Assembly (NCBI GenBank): GCA_964494395.1
Contig: CAZBTI010000180.1
Coordinates: 1 to 5,443 of the forward strand
Reading direction: 5' to 3'
Length of the DNA stretch: 5,443 nt
From: SHLQ01 sp964494395
GTDB lineage: Bacteria; Actinomycetota; Acidimicrobiia; Acidimicrobiales; SHLQ01
Below the pieces are notes generated by a model. The model ran no database searches and was not told the origin of the DNA. It was given only the letters and a program-made list of their open reading frames with translations. Shown here piece by piece: positions 1 through 5,443 of this stretch (its first letter is position 1; each line of letters begins with the position of its first letter). The translations under genes and the position numbers were made by a program.

Positions 1-2
1 AA

Positions 3-18
3 CTGCTCTCTAGAGCAG
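3..18. repeat. Short inverted repeat (hairpin) upstream of the cyclase gene
   Basis: CTGCTCT at 3-9 is the reverse complement of AGAGCAG at 12-18, leaving only CT between them. As RNA this would more likely be a 6-base-pair stem with a 4-base loop. The centre also contains the 8-base palindrome CTCTAGAG. No run of T follows, so it is not a convincing intrinsic terminator by itself. It could be an operator for the cyclase gene or the tail of an upstream gene's terminator. The window begins here, so the context is missing. Confidence 0.35.
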
Positions 19-50
19 CGCCAAACTGTCTTTGCAACGCAGACTGTGAG

Positions 51-581
51 ATGGTTGGTTTCGTGAGCACAGTGATCCGCGAAGGCGGCGTGACCCGAGT
101 CCAACGTACGTTTGCCTTTGTCGATGTTTCGGGGTTTACCTCGTTCACCGATAGCGAAGGTGATGAAGCCGCTGTCGAGCTGCTCGAAACGGTCCGCGGC
201 AGCATCCGTCGCCTTTCGTCGGTGCACGGGGTTCGCATCGCGAAATGGTTGGGCGACGGCGCAATGATCGTCGGTGTCGAACCGGAGCCGGTCATCGAAG
301 CGGTCGTAGCGATGATCGAGGCCAACAATCAGAAACTCCAATTGCGCGCTGGTGTTGCCGAAGGCGACGTCATCTTGTTCGAAGGCGATGACCATATTGG
401 CCAGGCCGTGAACTTGGCAGCGAGGCTCAGCGATCTAGCGAGGCCCGGTGAGATTCTGGCCCCTGACGAAATGATGACGTCGTTGTTGGTCAATACGAAG
501 GCCACCCCGATTGGGGAGAAGACGATCCCGGGTATGGCGAGAGCAGTTCAGGTGGTTCTGCTGGAACCAGACCGGCTGTGA
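51..581 (+). CDS. Compact class III adenylate/guanylate cyclase-domain protein
   Basis: Predicted soluble single-domain class III nucleotidyl cyclase, making cAMP (or cGMP) from the nucleoside triphosphate, probably as a homodimer. All six canonical catalytic positions are visible, numbered from the ATG at 51: metal-binding D25 (in FVDVSGFT) and D69 (in KWLGDG), purine-selecting K65 and D114, and transition-state N121 and R125 (in AVNLAAR). The 44-residue D25-D69 spacing matches the mycobacterial cyclase Rv1625c as I recall it. The K/D pair is the adenylate cyclase pattern. There is no membrane segment, HAMP, ATPase or other partner domain. At up to 176 residues it is little more than the catalytic domain. 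The start is uncertain: the ATG at 51 has no well-spaced Shine-Dalgarno, whereas the GTG at 90 follows GAAGG (81-85) and would begin just before the conserved domain (VTRVQRTFAF). Its stop overlaps the next gene's GTG, implying translational coupling. Confidence 0.88.
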   Translation: MVGFVSTVIREGGVTRVQRTFAFVDVSGFTSFTDSEGDEAAVELLETVRGSIRRLSSVHGVRIAKWLGDGAMIVGVEPEPVIEAVVAMIEANNQKLQLRAGVAEGDVILFEGDDHIGQAVNLAARLSDLARPGEILAPDEMMTSLLVNTKATPIGEKTIPGMARAVQVVLLEPDRL

Positions 582-868
582 CATCCTCGCCGACTCCAAA
601 GGTCAGCGAATTCGTCCAGTCCGTGCGCTCGGTGATCGAAGCTTCCGAGCCCGGAGAGGTGATGACCTACGGCGAGGTGGCCGCCGAAGCTGGCTTTCCC
701 GGTGCGGCGCGGGCCGTCGGGGGAGTCTTGCGCCAGAGCGAGGGGCTTTGTTGGTGGCGGGTGGTGGCAGCGAGTGGGCGCCTAGTGCCCGGTCTTGAGC
801 AAGAGCATGAGGAACGCCTCACCGCCGAGGGAGTAATCGTTCGTGACGGTCGAGTCCGCTCCGAGTAA
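578..868 (+). CDS. Alkyltransferase-like (ATL) protein of the MGMT DNA-binding family
   Basis: A 96-residue protein matching the DNA-binding domain of O6-alkylguanine-DNA alkyltransferase. Conserved features are MTYGEVA with the helix-associated Tyr (Y31), the arginine finger in ARAVG (R45), and the active-site loop. In that loop the usual PCHRV motif reads CWWRV (58-62), so the acceptor cysteine is replaced by Trp (W59). C58 sits at the proline position and is not aligned with the catalytic cysteine. By family knowledge (S. pombe Atl1, E. coli YbaZ), such proteins bind and flip O6-alkylguanine without dealkylating it and hand the lesion to nucleotide excision repair. Length is typical of stand-alone ATLs. 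The GTG start at 578 overlaps the cyclase stop as GTGA, which fixes the start well and suggests coupled translation. A true methyltransferase activity is unlikely. Confidence 0.87.
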   Translation: MTSSPTPKVSEFVQSVRSVIEASEPGEVMTYGEVAAEAGFPGAARAVGGVLRQSEGLCWWRVVAASGRLVPGLEQEHEERLTAEGVIVRDGRVRSE

Positions 869-875
869 ATCAGTC

Positions 876-890
876 CGTTCTCGCTGAACG
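876..890 (+). other. Weak hairpin after the ATL gene
   Basis: CGTTC (876-880) and GAACG (886-890) can pair around a 5-base loop, 7 bases after the ATL stop. The stem is only 5 base pairs and no T-run follows. It is at best a weak pause or attenuation element and not a convincing terminator. Confidence 0.15.
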
Positions 891-908
891 TCACTTGGGA
901 CAATCGCG

Positions 909-937
909 TTCACTGGGCTCGAGTGGCAGTACAGTAT
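909..937 (+). promoter_or_regulatory. Weak candidate promoter for the helicase gene
   Basis: The 99-base gap before the helicase contains TTCACT (909-914), which matches TTGACA at 4 of 6 positions. It is followed after 17 bases by CAGTAT (932-937), a 3 of 6 match to TATAAT; the overlapping TACAGT (930-935) matches at 4 of 6 but with a 15-base spacer. Transcription would start about 25 bases before the ATG at 968. Matches this weak occur by chance. The main support is that this is the longest non-coding gap in the window. Confidence 0.22.
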
Positions 938-967
938 CCACAACAACGAATCATTGAAAAGACGCAC

Positions 968-2125
968 ATGACAACCACTTTCGCCGATATCGGCGTCTCG
1001 GAGGATCTCTGTACCGCACTCGCATCGCGGGGGATCACCGAACCTTTTTCTATCCAAACAATCGCTATTCCCGATGCCCTCGCTGGCAGGGATGTCTGCG
1101 GCAAGGCCAAGACCGGGTCGGGCAAGACGCTCGCTTTTGGCATCCCGGTGGTCGAGAACATCGGGAAAGCCGAACCAAAGCGCCCGCTCGCAATCGCGCT
1201 AGTCCCAACCCGAGAGCTCGCCGTGCAGGTTGCCGAAGAGCTTGAACCGCTGGCGAAGTCCCGTTCTGTGCGGATCGCTGCGGTCTATGGCGGCGCAAAT
1301 ATCGAACGCCAAATAGCCAAACTCGAAAAGGGAGTCGACTTTGTCGTCGCGACCCCAGGGCGCATGATCGACCTCGTCGAACGAAAGGCTGTCGACCTCA
1401 GCGATCTCACTCACGTCATCGTCGATGAGGCCGACCGGATGGCCGACATGGGGTTCCTCCCGCAGGTTGAATGGCTCCTCCGTCAGGCAAAAAACGACCA
1501 CCAGACCCTGCTGTTCTCGGCAACGCTCGACGGGGTGGTCGACAGTTTGGTTCGCCGCTATCAAACGAACCCGGTCTTTCACGAGGTTGAGTCTCCAGAG
1601 ATCACCGTCGATCAGATGACGCACCGGTTCATTCAGGTCCACCAGATGGACAAGGTGAAGGTCGCTGCTGCAATTTCTCAGCCGGTCGAACGGACGATCA
1701 TGTTCACGGCGACAAAGCACATGGCCGATCGCCTCGCAAAAGAACTTGGACAACTCGGTGTGAGTGCTGCAGCAATTCACGGTGACCTCCGTCAGAACCA
1801 TCGCGAGAAAGCACTGAACGACTTCGGCGACGGCAAACTCTCGGTGCTCGTCGCCACCGATGTCGCTGCGCGAGGCATTCACGTGGACGACGTGCAGGTG
1901 GTCATTCACTACGATCCACCGTCGGACCACAAGACGTACCTGCACCGCTCTGGGCGTACTGCTCGCGCCGGCAGCAAAGGCCTCGTCGTCACACTCGCGA
2001 TGTGGAACGAAGAACTAGAGGTCCGCCGTCTACAAAAGCGGATTGGACTCGATCTACCGGTCGTCGAGATGTTCTCGAACGACGAGCGCCTGGCGGACCT
2101 CGCCGGGTGGGATCCACTCAGCTAA
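968..2125 (+). CDS. DEAD-box ATP-dependent RNA helicase, minimal core (RhlE/DeaD-like)
   Basis: A 385-residue superfamily 2 RNA helicase with all the standard motifs, numbered from the ATG at 968. They are: upstream Phe (F5) and the Q motif (Q30), Walker A AKTGSGKT (47-54), PTRELA (80-85), TPGR (129-132), Walker B DEAD (153-156), SAT (184-186), motif V ATDVAARGI (296-304) and motif VI HRSGRTAR (326-333). It should unwind short RNA duplexes or remodel ribonucleoproteins in the cytoplasm, as in ribosome assembly, mRNA decay or cold adaptation. It ends soon after the second RecA-like domain, with no basic or RNA-binding C-terminal extension of the DeaD/CsdA or DbpA kind, so its specific substrate cannot be read. 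The GTG at 923 would add 15 residues (QYPQQRIIEKTH) that are not typical of the family, so ATG 968 is preferred although its Shine-Dalgarno is poor. The methyltransferase gene starts 7 bases after its stop. Confidence 0.95.
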   Translation: MTTTFADIGVSEDLCTALASRGITEPFSIQTIAIPDALAGRDVCGKAKTGSGKTLAFGIPVVENIGKAEPKRPLAIALVPTRELAVQVAEELEPLAKSRSVRIAAVYGGANIERQIAKLEKGVDFVVATPGRMIDLVERKAVDLSDLTHVIVDEADRMADMGFLPQVEWLLRQAKNDHQTLLFSATLDGVVDSLVRRYQTNPVFHEVESPEITVDQMTHRFIQVHQMDKVKVAAAISQPVERTIMFTATKHMADRLAKELGQLGVSAAAIHGDLRQNHREKALNDFGDGKLSVLVATDVAARGIHVDDVQVVIHYDPPSDHKTYLHRSGRTARAGSKGLVVTLAMWNEELEVRRLQKRIGLDLPVVEMFSNDERLADLAGWDPLS

Positions 2126-2132
2126 GCGTCAC

Positions 2133-3914
2133 ATGATCGCTGGTGACATCGGTCGGTTTCTCGATCGGTTGCCGGCTGGCCTGTCCAATGACGAGGCAGG
2201 GCAGGTTGTGGGGGCTGTTGCGCGCCATCTCTTCGCCGTTCTCGGACTTGGCTCGCCAGCCGCATTCGCCGAGGCCGATTCGTCTGATCCTCCAGCCGTA
2301 GTGGAACTCCTCGCCACGCTGCCAGATGAGTGTTGTTCCCCTGATCTACTGGGGTTGGTTTGGGAGCAGTTGATGACGAGCGGTTCTCGTCGGTCCCAAG
2401 GGGCGCACTTCACTCCGCGAGATACCGCCGAGCGTGTCGTGCAACTCGCCATAGACCAACTCGACAACGCTGGTGAGGGTGGGCGTGCGGACCAGATCGA
2501 TCAGGTCTGGGATCCCGCTGCAGGTGGTGGAGCTTTCCTTCTCGCAGCGGCTCGCTCCATCGAGGCTGCTACGGGTCGGAGTCGCTCGGCGATCGTTCGT
2601 TTGTTGTACGCAACCGATATCGATCCAATAGCACTTCGCGTTACTGACGCCGCGTTGGAAATGTGGGCAGGGGGAGGGGCTCGAGTGGTCACGTCGCTCG
2701 GTGATGCGCTCCTCGATCTGCCAGGAGACTGGCCACGCACGTTCTCTATCGTGGTCGGTAACCCGCCGTTCCTCGGGCAACTCACGACCGACACGGCCCG
2801 CAGCGCTGCCGATGCGGAACGATTGAAATCTGCGTACGGGCCGCTCGCAACCGGATACGTCGACGAGGCTGCACTCTTCGTCGAACTCGGCCTTCGCCGT
2901 CTGGCCTCCAACGGCGTGCTCGCCATGATCCTCCCACAGTCCTTTCTTGGCTCGCGCGACGCTGCTGCGGTTCGCGAATCCGCTGCGTCCCGCTCCAGGT
3001 TGGCGAGCGTGTGGGTGGACGATGAGGGAATATTCGAGGCGGCGGTCGAAGTGATTGCGATCGCAATGGTGAACACGTCAGATCGAACGGGACAGCTCTC
3101 GACCCGCGTGCGTCTCGGCGACCACCCACCCGTCGATGTCGTAACACCAGCACCGGAAAGTTGGGGGCCGCTCTTGGCCGCGGTGCAAGGGGTTCCGGTC
3201 GTCGTACTCCCAACGGCTACACCTACCGTCGGCGACGTGGCGGTCGTGACCGCTGGGTTCAGGCAACACTTCTACGGGATAGCCGAAGCAATTCGGGAAG
3301 ACGGCGCATTGTTTACCGGGCGGAGTGCCCCTCTGTTGACCTCGGGAGCGATCGACCCACTGGCGAACTTGTGGGGGCGTCGATCGGTCAAGTTCGCGGG
3401 AACGAAGTGGAACGCCCCGCTTCTCGCCGTGGAGGAGGTGCCTGACCCAGCAGTACGAGCATGGTTTGTAGATCGTCTCGTTCCGAAGATCCTCCTGGCA
3501 TCGCAAACGCCGGTGTTAGAAGCAGTCGTCGACCCACATGGGCTTTTGGCTCCTTCGGTGCCGGTGATCAGCATCGAGCCCGCCGACCCCGAGATGATCT
3601 GGCACGTGGCGGCGGTGCTTACCGCCCCAACGACGTGTGCGGCGTTTCTCGCAGAAGCGGCGGGAACAGGGATGAGTTCTTCGGCCATCCGGGTGCGAGC
3701 CCGATCCGTGGCGGCGCTCCCGTTGCCCGTGGCCTCGACGGCGTGGGACCGCGCAGCGTCTGCTGCACAACGTGCCCATGTCAGCTGGGTTGAAAATGAC
3801 GAGTCTGCACACTCCGAGGCGCTTTTCGAAGTCGCGAAGGCGATGATCGAAGCGTATGAGGGAGATGAAGACCTCTTTGTTTGGTGGTCGTCTCGCCTGC
3901 GCAAGCGACGATGA
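2133..3914 (+). CDS. Gamma-class (TaqI/Eco57I-like) adenine-N6 DNA methyltransferase with putative C-terminal target-recognition region
   Basis: Predicted S-adenosylmethionine-dependent DNA adenine-N6 methyltransferase of 593 residues. Motif order is that of gamma-class enzymes: a helical N-terminal region (1-85); motif X QGAHFTP (89-95); motif I DPAAGGGAFL (127-136), which binds the cofactor; acidic motif II TDIDP (161-165); catalytic motif IV NPPF (210-213); then a motif V/VI-like stretch ending MILPQSFLGSRD (265-276). Residues from about 360 to 535 look like a TaqI/type IIG-type target-recognition region, with VKFAGTKW (419-426), PKILLASQT (451-459) and RARSVAALPLP (522-532). No PD-(D/E)XK or other nuclease motif is recognisable, and the protein is shorter than fused type IIG enzymes. 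It is therefore a methylase-only protein: orphan, regulatory, or partner of a nuclease outside the window. ATG 2133 is the only sensible start, because the only upstream in-frame start, TTG 2043, lies inside the helicase gene. It has no clear Shine-Dalgarno and probably depends on coupling to the helicase 7 bases upstream. Confidence 0.9.
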   Translation: MIAGDIGRFLDRLPAGLSNDEAGQVVGAVARHLFAVLGLGSPAAFAEADSSDPPAVVELLATLPDECCSPDLLGLVWEQLMTSGSRRSQGAHFTPRDTAERVVQLAIDQLDNAGEGGRADQIDQVWDPAAGGGAFLLAAARSIEAATGRSRSAIVRLLYATDIDPIALRVTDAALEMWAGGGARVVTSLGDALLDLPGDWPRTFSIVVGNPPFLGQLTTDTARSAADAERLKSAYGPLATGYVDEAALFVELGLRRLASNGVLAMILPQSFLGSRDAAAVRESAASRSRLASVWVDDEGIFEAAVEVIAIAMVNTSDRTGQLSTRVRLGDHPPVDVVTPAPESWGPLLAAVQGVPVVVLPTATPTVGDVAVVTAGFRQHFYGIAEAIREDGALFTGRSAPLLTSGAIDPLANLWGRRSVKFAGTKWNAPLLAVEEVPDPAVRAWFVDRLVPKILLASQTPVLEAVVDPHGLLAPSVPVISIEPADPEMIWHVAAVLTAPTTCAAFLAEAAGTGMSSSAIRVRARSVAALPLPVASTAWDRAASAAQRAHVSWVENDESAHSEALFEVAKAMIEAYEGDEDLFVWWSSRLRKRR

Positions 3915-3986
3915 ACATGTCCCACTTCGACTCCATTCGGGCAATGCGCGCTGGGCACAGTACTCTTGACGGTTCGAGCACTGAGC

Positions 3987-3996
3987 AAGGGAGAGG
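3987..3996 (+). promoter_or_regulatory. Ribosome binding site that decides the metX start
   Basis: AAGGGAGAGG is the strongest Shine-Dalgarno-like sequence in the window. Its GGAG core (3990-3993) lies 5 bases before the GTG at 3999. This favours that GTG over the in-frame TTG at 3966, which has no comparable site. Confidence 0.7.
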
Positions 3997-3998
3997 TT

Positions 3999-5204
3999 GT
4001 GGCTGAAGATCAACACGATGCGCCCGACTTCGCCCGTAGGCGTGGTTGGCCCGAGACATTTCCGGTCACGGGAGCGTGGAGGGCTGGCGATCCATCGGGA
4101 GCGCGGCGGTTCCATCAATTGCCACGCCCCATAGCCCTGGAGGGCGGCGGCGTTCTCAATGATGTGACGCTCGCGTACGAGACCTGGGGCACGCTCAACG
4201 AGTCGGCGGATAACGCCATCCTCATTTGCCACGCACTGACTGGCGATAGCCACGTCACCGGCGGTGGAGGGGGCACCTACACCGCTGAGGGGTGGTGGTC
4301 TCGGATCGTCGGGCCCGGCCTCGCAATCGATACCGATGAATACTTCGTCGTGTGCGCCAACGTTCTGGGAGGTTGCCAAGGCAGCACCGGACCCGCATCG
4401 ATCAACCCGAAAACCGGAGAACCATACGGGTCAGCCTTTCCGCAGATCAGCATGCGAGACATTGTGCGTAGCCAGTTCTGCCTCGGGGAACTTCTCGGCG
4501 TAGAGCGCTGGTTTAGCGTCGTCGGTGGATCCATGGGCGGAATGACCGTGCTCGAATGGGCTGCGCTCTATCCCGAGCACGTCCGCTCGATCGCTCCCAT
4601 CGCAACCGCGTTGGCCGCATCTCCACAGCAGATTGCCTGGTCCGCAGTTGGTCGACTCAGCATTGCGAACGACCCGAACTTCAATGGCGGCGATTACTAC
4701 GCGCAAGAGGAAGGCCCCGGGCGTGGCCTAGCAATCGCCCGAGAGATCGCGCTCATTCATTACCGAAGCGATCAAGAGTGGACGCAGCGGTTTGGTCGTG
4801 ACCCACTCGATCGACTCGATAAGTTCGATTCATGGGGCCGGTTCATGGTGGAGAGCTACCTCGACCACCACGGACAAAAGTTCCCAGGCCGGTTCGATGC
4901 GAACAGCTACATCGTGCTCAACCGGGCAATGGACCTCCACGACGTGGGCCGCGGACGCGGCGGTGCAGCGAAGGCTCTCGCCGCATTCAGCGGACCTTCG
5001 ATGACCGTCTCGGTGTCGACAGACTTCTTGTACCCGCCGAACCAGCAGGTTGAGTTGGCCAAGGTTCTGTCGACCAGTGGTCAGAGCTGTGCGCATCACA
5101 TGATCGATTCCGTGTACGGCCACGACGGATTCCTCGTGGAACACGACAAACTCGCTTCGCTGCTTACGGACTTCTTTGCGAAGGTTCGGGTCGAGACCAC
5201 CTAG
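3999..5204 (+). CDS. metX: Homoserine O-acetyltransferase (MetX), alpha/beta-hydrolase fold
   Basis: Transfers an acyl group, expected to be acetyl from acetyl-CoA, to L-homoserine. This is the first committed step of methionine synthesis by the O-acetylhomoserine route in the cytoplasm. The protein has 401 residues from the GTG at 3999. The Ser-Asp-His triad is visible: S178 in the elbow GGSMGGM, D342 in STDFLYPP and H375 in YGHDGFL. Other family signatures are YETWGTLN, CHALTGDSH and NVLGGCQGSTGP. The last is closer to acetyltransferase than to succinyltransferase forms as I remember them, but acyl-donor choice is not settled by this. The start is chosen by the strong Shine-Dalgarno just upstream; TTG 3966 would add 11 residues. 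The 84-base leader shows no S-adenosylmethionine riboswitch that I can recognise. metY, often next to metX, is absent here; the neighbours are a DNA methyltransferase and a DNA glycosylase. Confidence 0.95.
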   Translation: MAEDQHDAPDFARRRGWPETFPVTGAWRAGDPSGARRFHQLPRPIALEGGGVLNDVTLAYETWGTLNESADNAILICHALTGDSHVTGGGGGTYTAEGWWSRIVGPGLAIDTDEYFVVCANVLGGCQGSTGPASINPKTGEPYGSAFPQISMRDIVRSQFCLGELLGVERWFSVVGGSMGGMTVLEWAALYPEHVRSIAPIATALAASPQQIAWSAVGRLSIANDPNFNGGDYYAQEEGPGRGLAIAREIALIHYRSDQEWTQRFGRDPLDRLDKFDSWGRFMVESYLDHHGQKFPGRFDANSYIVLNRAMDLHDVGRGRGGAAKALAAFSGPSMTVSVSTDFLYPPNQQVELAKVLSTSGQSCAHHMIDSVYGHDGFLVEHDKLASLLTDFFAKVRVETT

Positions 5205-5231
5205 ATATCGGGCACGTGGAGTGATCAACCT

Positions 5232-5443
5232 ATGCCTGAGTTGATCGAGGTTGAGATGTACCGCCGAGATCTCGACGCGCTCGTCGGGCTACCGGTCGAG
5301 TCTGTCGAACTCCAAGACGAGCGAGCTATCCGTCCCAAAGGTACGCCTGAGGACATCATGGAAGTGCTGTTAGGAATGACCCTGTCGCGAACCCTCCGGC
5401 ACGGCAAATTATTGATCGCAGTCTTCGTTGATCCGCCTCTTAA
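5232..5443 (+). CDS. Fpg/Nei-family DNA glycosylase, N-terminal part (runs off the window)
   Basis: The first 70 codons of a gene that continues past the end. The start MPELIEVEMYRR matches the Fpg/Nei signature MPELPEVE: the Pro (P2) that becomes the catalytic N-terminal amine after Met removal, E3, and E6. Residues 56-61 (RHGKLL) match the conserved RRGKYLL segment, with K59 equivalent to the catalytically important E. coli Fpg Lys57. Fpg/Nei enzymes are bifunctional glycosylase/AP lyases that excise oxidised bases such as 8-oxoguanine or oxidised pyrimidines. Position 5 is Ile instead of the usual Pro, which hints at a divergent Fpg/Nei paralogue and not canonical MutM. The H2TH and zinc-finger regions that would decide this lie outside the window. 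GGAG (5218-5221) lies 10 bases before the ATG, and the gap from metX is only 27 bases, suggesting co-transcription. Confidence 0.85.
   Translation, partial: MPELIEVEMYRRDLDALVGLPVESVELQDERAIRPKGTPEDIMEVLLGMTLSRTLRHGKLLIAVFVDPPL

Noticed and set aside
511..798. Second + strand frame over the cyclase end and the ATL gene
   Set aside because: The translation is Arg/Gly/Ser-rich without motifs, while the overlapping frame encodes the ATL with its conserved Tyr, Arg and Trp residues.
923..967. Upstream GTG start for the helicase
   Set aside because: The added 15 residues do not resemble family N-termini, and the stretch overlaps the only plausible promoter region. The ATG at 968 places the Q motif at the usual distance.
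1199..1945. 248-residue open frame on the minus strand
   Set aside because: It lies wholly opposite the helicase gene, whose frame carries every DEAD-box motif. The minus-strand translation has no recognisable domain and is a shadow of GC-rich codon use.
968..2125. Helicase as a DISARM- or restriction-type DNA translocase
   Set aside because: The Q motif, PTRELA, TPGR, DEAD, SAT and HRSGRTAR set is that of DEAD-box RNA helicases, which do not translocate along DNA like restriction or DISARM helicases.
2133..3914. Classification as a BREX PglX or a full type IIG restriction-modification enzyme
   Set aside because: PglX proteins are much longer, and no companion BREX genes are present. No nuclease motif is seen in the short N-terminal region.
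3915..3998. Possible S-adenosylmethionine riboswitch or terminator before metX
   Set aside because: Only 84 bases are available. The inverted repeats seen, such as CATT/AATG around 3934-3946, are too short, and no conserved riboswitch core or T-run was recognised.
3272..4379. Long minus-strand open frames (3272-3988 and 3516-4379) spanning the methyltransferase end and metX start
   Set aside because: Both overlap well-supported + strand genes, look low-complexity and basic, and show no family motif.

Overview
The window holds six genes, all on the + strand and tightly packed. The sequence is GC-rich by eye (not computed), and GTG starts are used alongside ATG. Protein features suggest an actinobacterium: an alkyltransferase-like protein of the Trp-Trp-Arg type, an actinobacterial-looking MetX, and a compact single-domain class III cyclase. 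Acidimicrobiia are a possible source, but this is inference, because no rRNA or other marker is present.

Layout. Positions 1-50 hold a short inverted repeat and no gene. Next comes a small class III nucleotidyl cyclase (51-581). Its stop codon overlaps by 4 bases the GTG start of an alkyltransferase-like (ATL) DNA-lesion-binding protein (578-868). A 99-base gap with a weak candidate promoter follows. Then come a minimal DEAD-box RNA helicase (968-2125) and, 7 bases later, a 593-residue gamma-class (TaqI/Eco57I-like) adenine-N6 DNA methyltransferase with its own putative target-recognition region (2133-3914). An 84-base gap precedes metX, homoserine O-acetyltransferase (3999-5204). The N-terminal part of a formamidopyrimidine-DNA glycosylase (Fpg/Nei) family gene starts at 5232 and runs off the window.

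How the genes may work together. The cyclase and ATL are very probably translationally coupled. The helicase and methyltransferase are probably co-transcribed. No clear intrinsic terminator was found anywhere, so read-through across the whole window is possible. Two genes concern damaged bases (ATL for O6-alkylguanine, Fpg/Nei-like for oxidised bases). One modifies DNA with S-adenosylmethionine, and MetX feeds methionine and hence S-adenosylmethionine synthesis. That functional link is only suggestive. No mobile element, CRISPR array, tRNA or rRNA was seen. No restriction endonuclease is visible, so the methyltransferase looks like an orphan within this window. The parts most worth a second look are the solitary methyltransferase behind a helicase and the cyclase-ATL overlap. 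Neither amounts to a demonstrated new system.
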